Below, in pieces: positions 53,011 to 53,196 of a DNA stretch of 53,196 bases. How positions within the stretch are numbered: position 1 is the first letter of the stretch; every line of letters starts with the position of its first letter. The notes under the pieces are model-generated. The model searched no databases. It saw only the letters and a list, made by a program, of their open reading frames with translations, and had not been told where the DNA came from. Source of the DNA: Phaeoceros laevis (lineage: Eukaryota; Anthocerotophyta; Anthocerotopsida; Notothyladales); the NCBI GenBank assembly GCA_049999765.1, contig JBNGIQ010009429.1, positions 1-53,196 on the forward strand, read 5' to 3'. The position numbers and the translations under genes are program-made.

Positions 53011-53196
53011 GAGGCATGCTCATGAGTCTGATATTTTTTCCACCCCAATCCAACATTTTTTGCAAGACTTCACGAAAAAAGCCAAAGATAATTGTCAAAC
53101 GGAGCTAATCCGGAGAAGGTGTATTCCAGAAATATTCACAAATGTGATGGGGAGGGAGTTGAGTTTGGCAGAGATGGAAGCGGTGGTAAGGTGCGT
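53011..53196 (+). mobile_element. Possible LINE reverse-transcriptase gene fragment, cut by the window edge
   Basis: A frame open to the end of the window reads ESDIFSTPIQHFLQDF, then IRRRCIPEIFTNVMGRELSL and AEMEAVVRC. It resembles the linker between endonuclease and reverse transcriptase in plant non-LTR elements. There a P-x-x-(F/L)(T/S) segment and an E(V/M)xx(A/V)(L/V) helix precede the catalytic part. The catalytic domain would lie outside the window. Confidence 0.35.

Overview
This window is nuclear DNA of a streptophyte plant, most likely a seed-free land plant (bryophyte or lycophyte grade). Genes have several short spliceosomal introns. They encode plant-type proteins: a pectin methylesterase with an inhibitor pro-region, plastid ribosome factors with N-terminal extensions, Gnk2/DUF26 secreted proteins and a WAK-type receptor. 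A coiled-coil gene with an axonemal dynein light chain-like segment suggests motile, ciliated sperm. The species cannot be named from the sequence alone.

Layout. 1-3.8 kb: gene-poor, with a weak LINE-like remnant, an unidentified ORF and a 162-bp tandem repeat. 3.8-11.1 kb: a complete ten-exon gene for a four-MATH-domain TRAF-like protein of 1,692 residues. 12.2-14.3 kb: pectin methylesterase, four exons, 618 residues. 16.4-17.0 kb: histone H2A with a Ser-Pro/Lys tail and a GC-AG intron. 17-20.2 kb: gene-poor, rich in short perfect tandem duplications, with a 10-N assembly gap. 20.2-23.1 kb: two neighbouring plastid-ribosome genes, bL17 and the assembly GTPase RsgA. 23.2-27.1 kb (minus): the axonemal-type coiled-coil gene, ending 84 bp from RsgA. 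27.6-31.0 kb: a fifteen-exon DEDDh exonuclease of the SDN5/REXO5 type, 598 residues. 31.0-34.6 kb (minus): three Gnk2-domain secreted-protein genes, one broken by an in-frame stop.

From 36.3 to 51 kb nearly every recognisable gene is broken. In order: an orphan aldo-keto reductase last exon; a long intronless gene of the Crinkler (CR) effector type (P-loop NTPase plus PD-(D/E)xK nuclease) with at least four frame breaks; a CDC45 fragment; a GFAT (hexosamine synthesis) fragment; a WAK-type receptor whose ORF ends just after the membrane segment, with a decayed kinase behind it; an inverted, internally deleted copy of part of the upstream SDN gene; a GT47 exostosin pseudogene; and a glutaredoxin-like C-terminal fragment. 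Several keep introns, so they arose by DNA-level duplication rather than retroposition. 51.3-52.3 kb (minus) is an intact three-exon membrane-protein gene, and the right edge enters a possible LINE.

Most intact genes are unrelated housekeeping or wall genes with separate promoters, as expected in a plant chromosome. The points of most interest are the decayed CR-type gene, the dense pseudogene field, the kinase-less WAK receptor, the Gnk2 cluster and the GC-AG introns. Exon boundaries were set by hand from splice signals, reading phase and remembered family conservation; no alignment was run.
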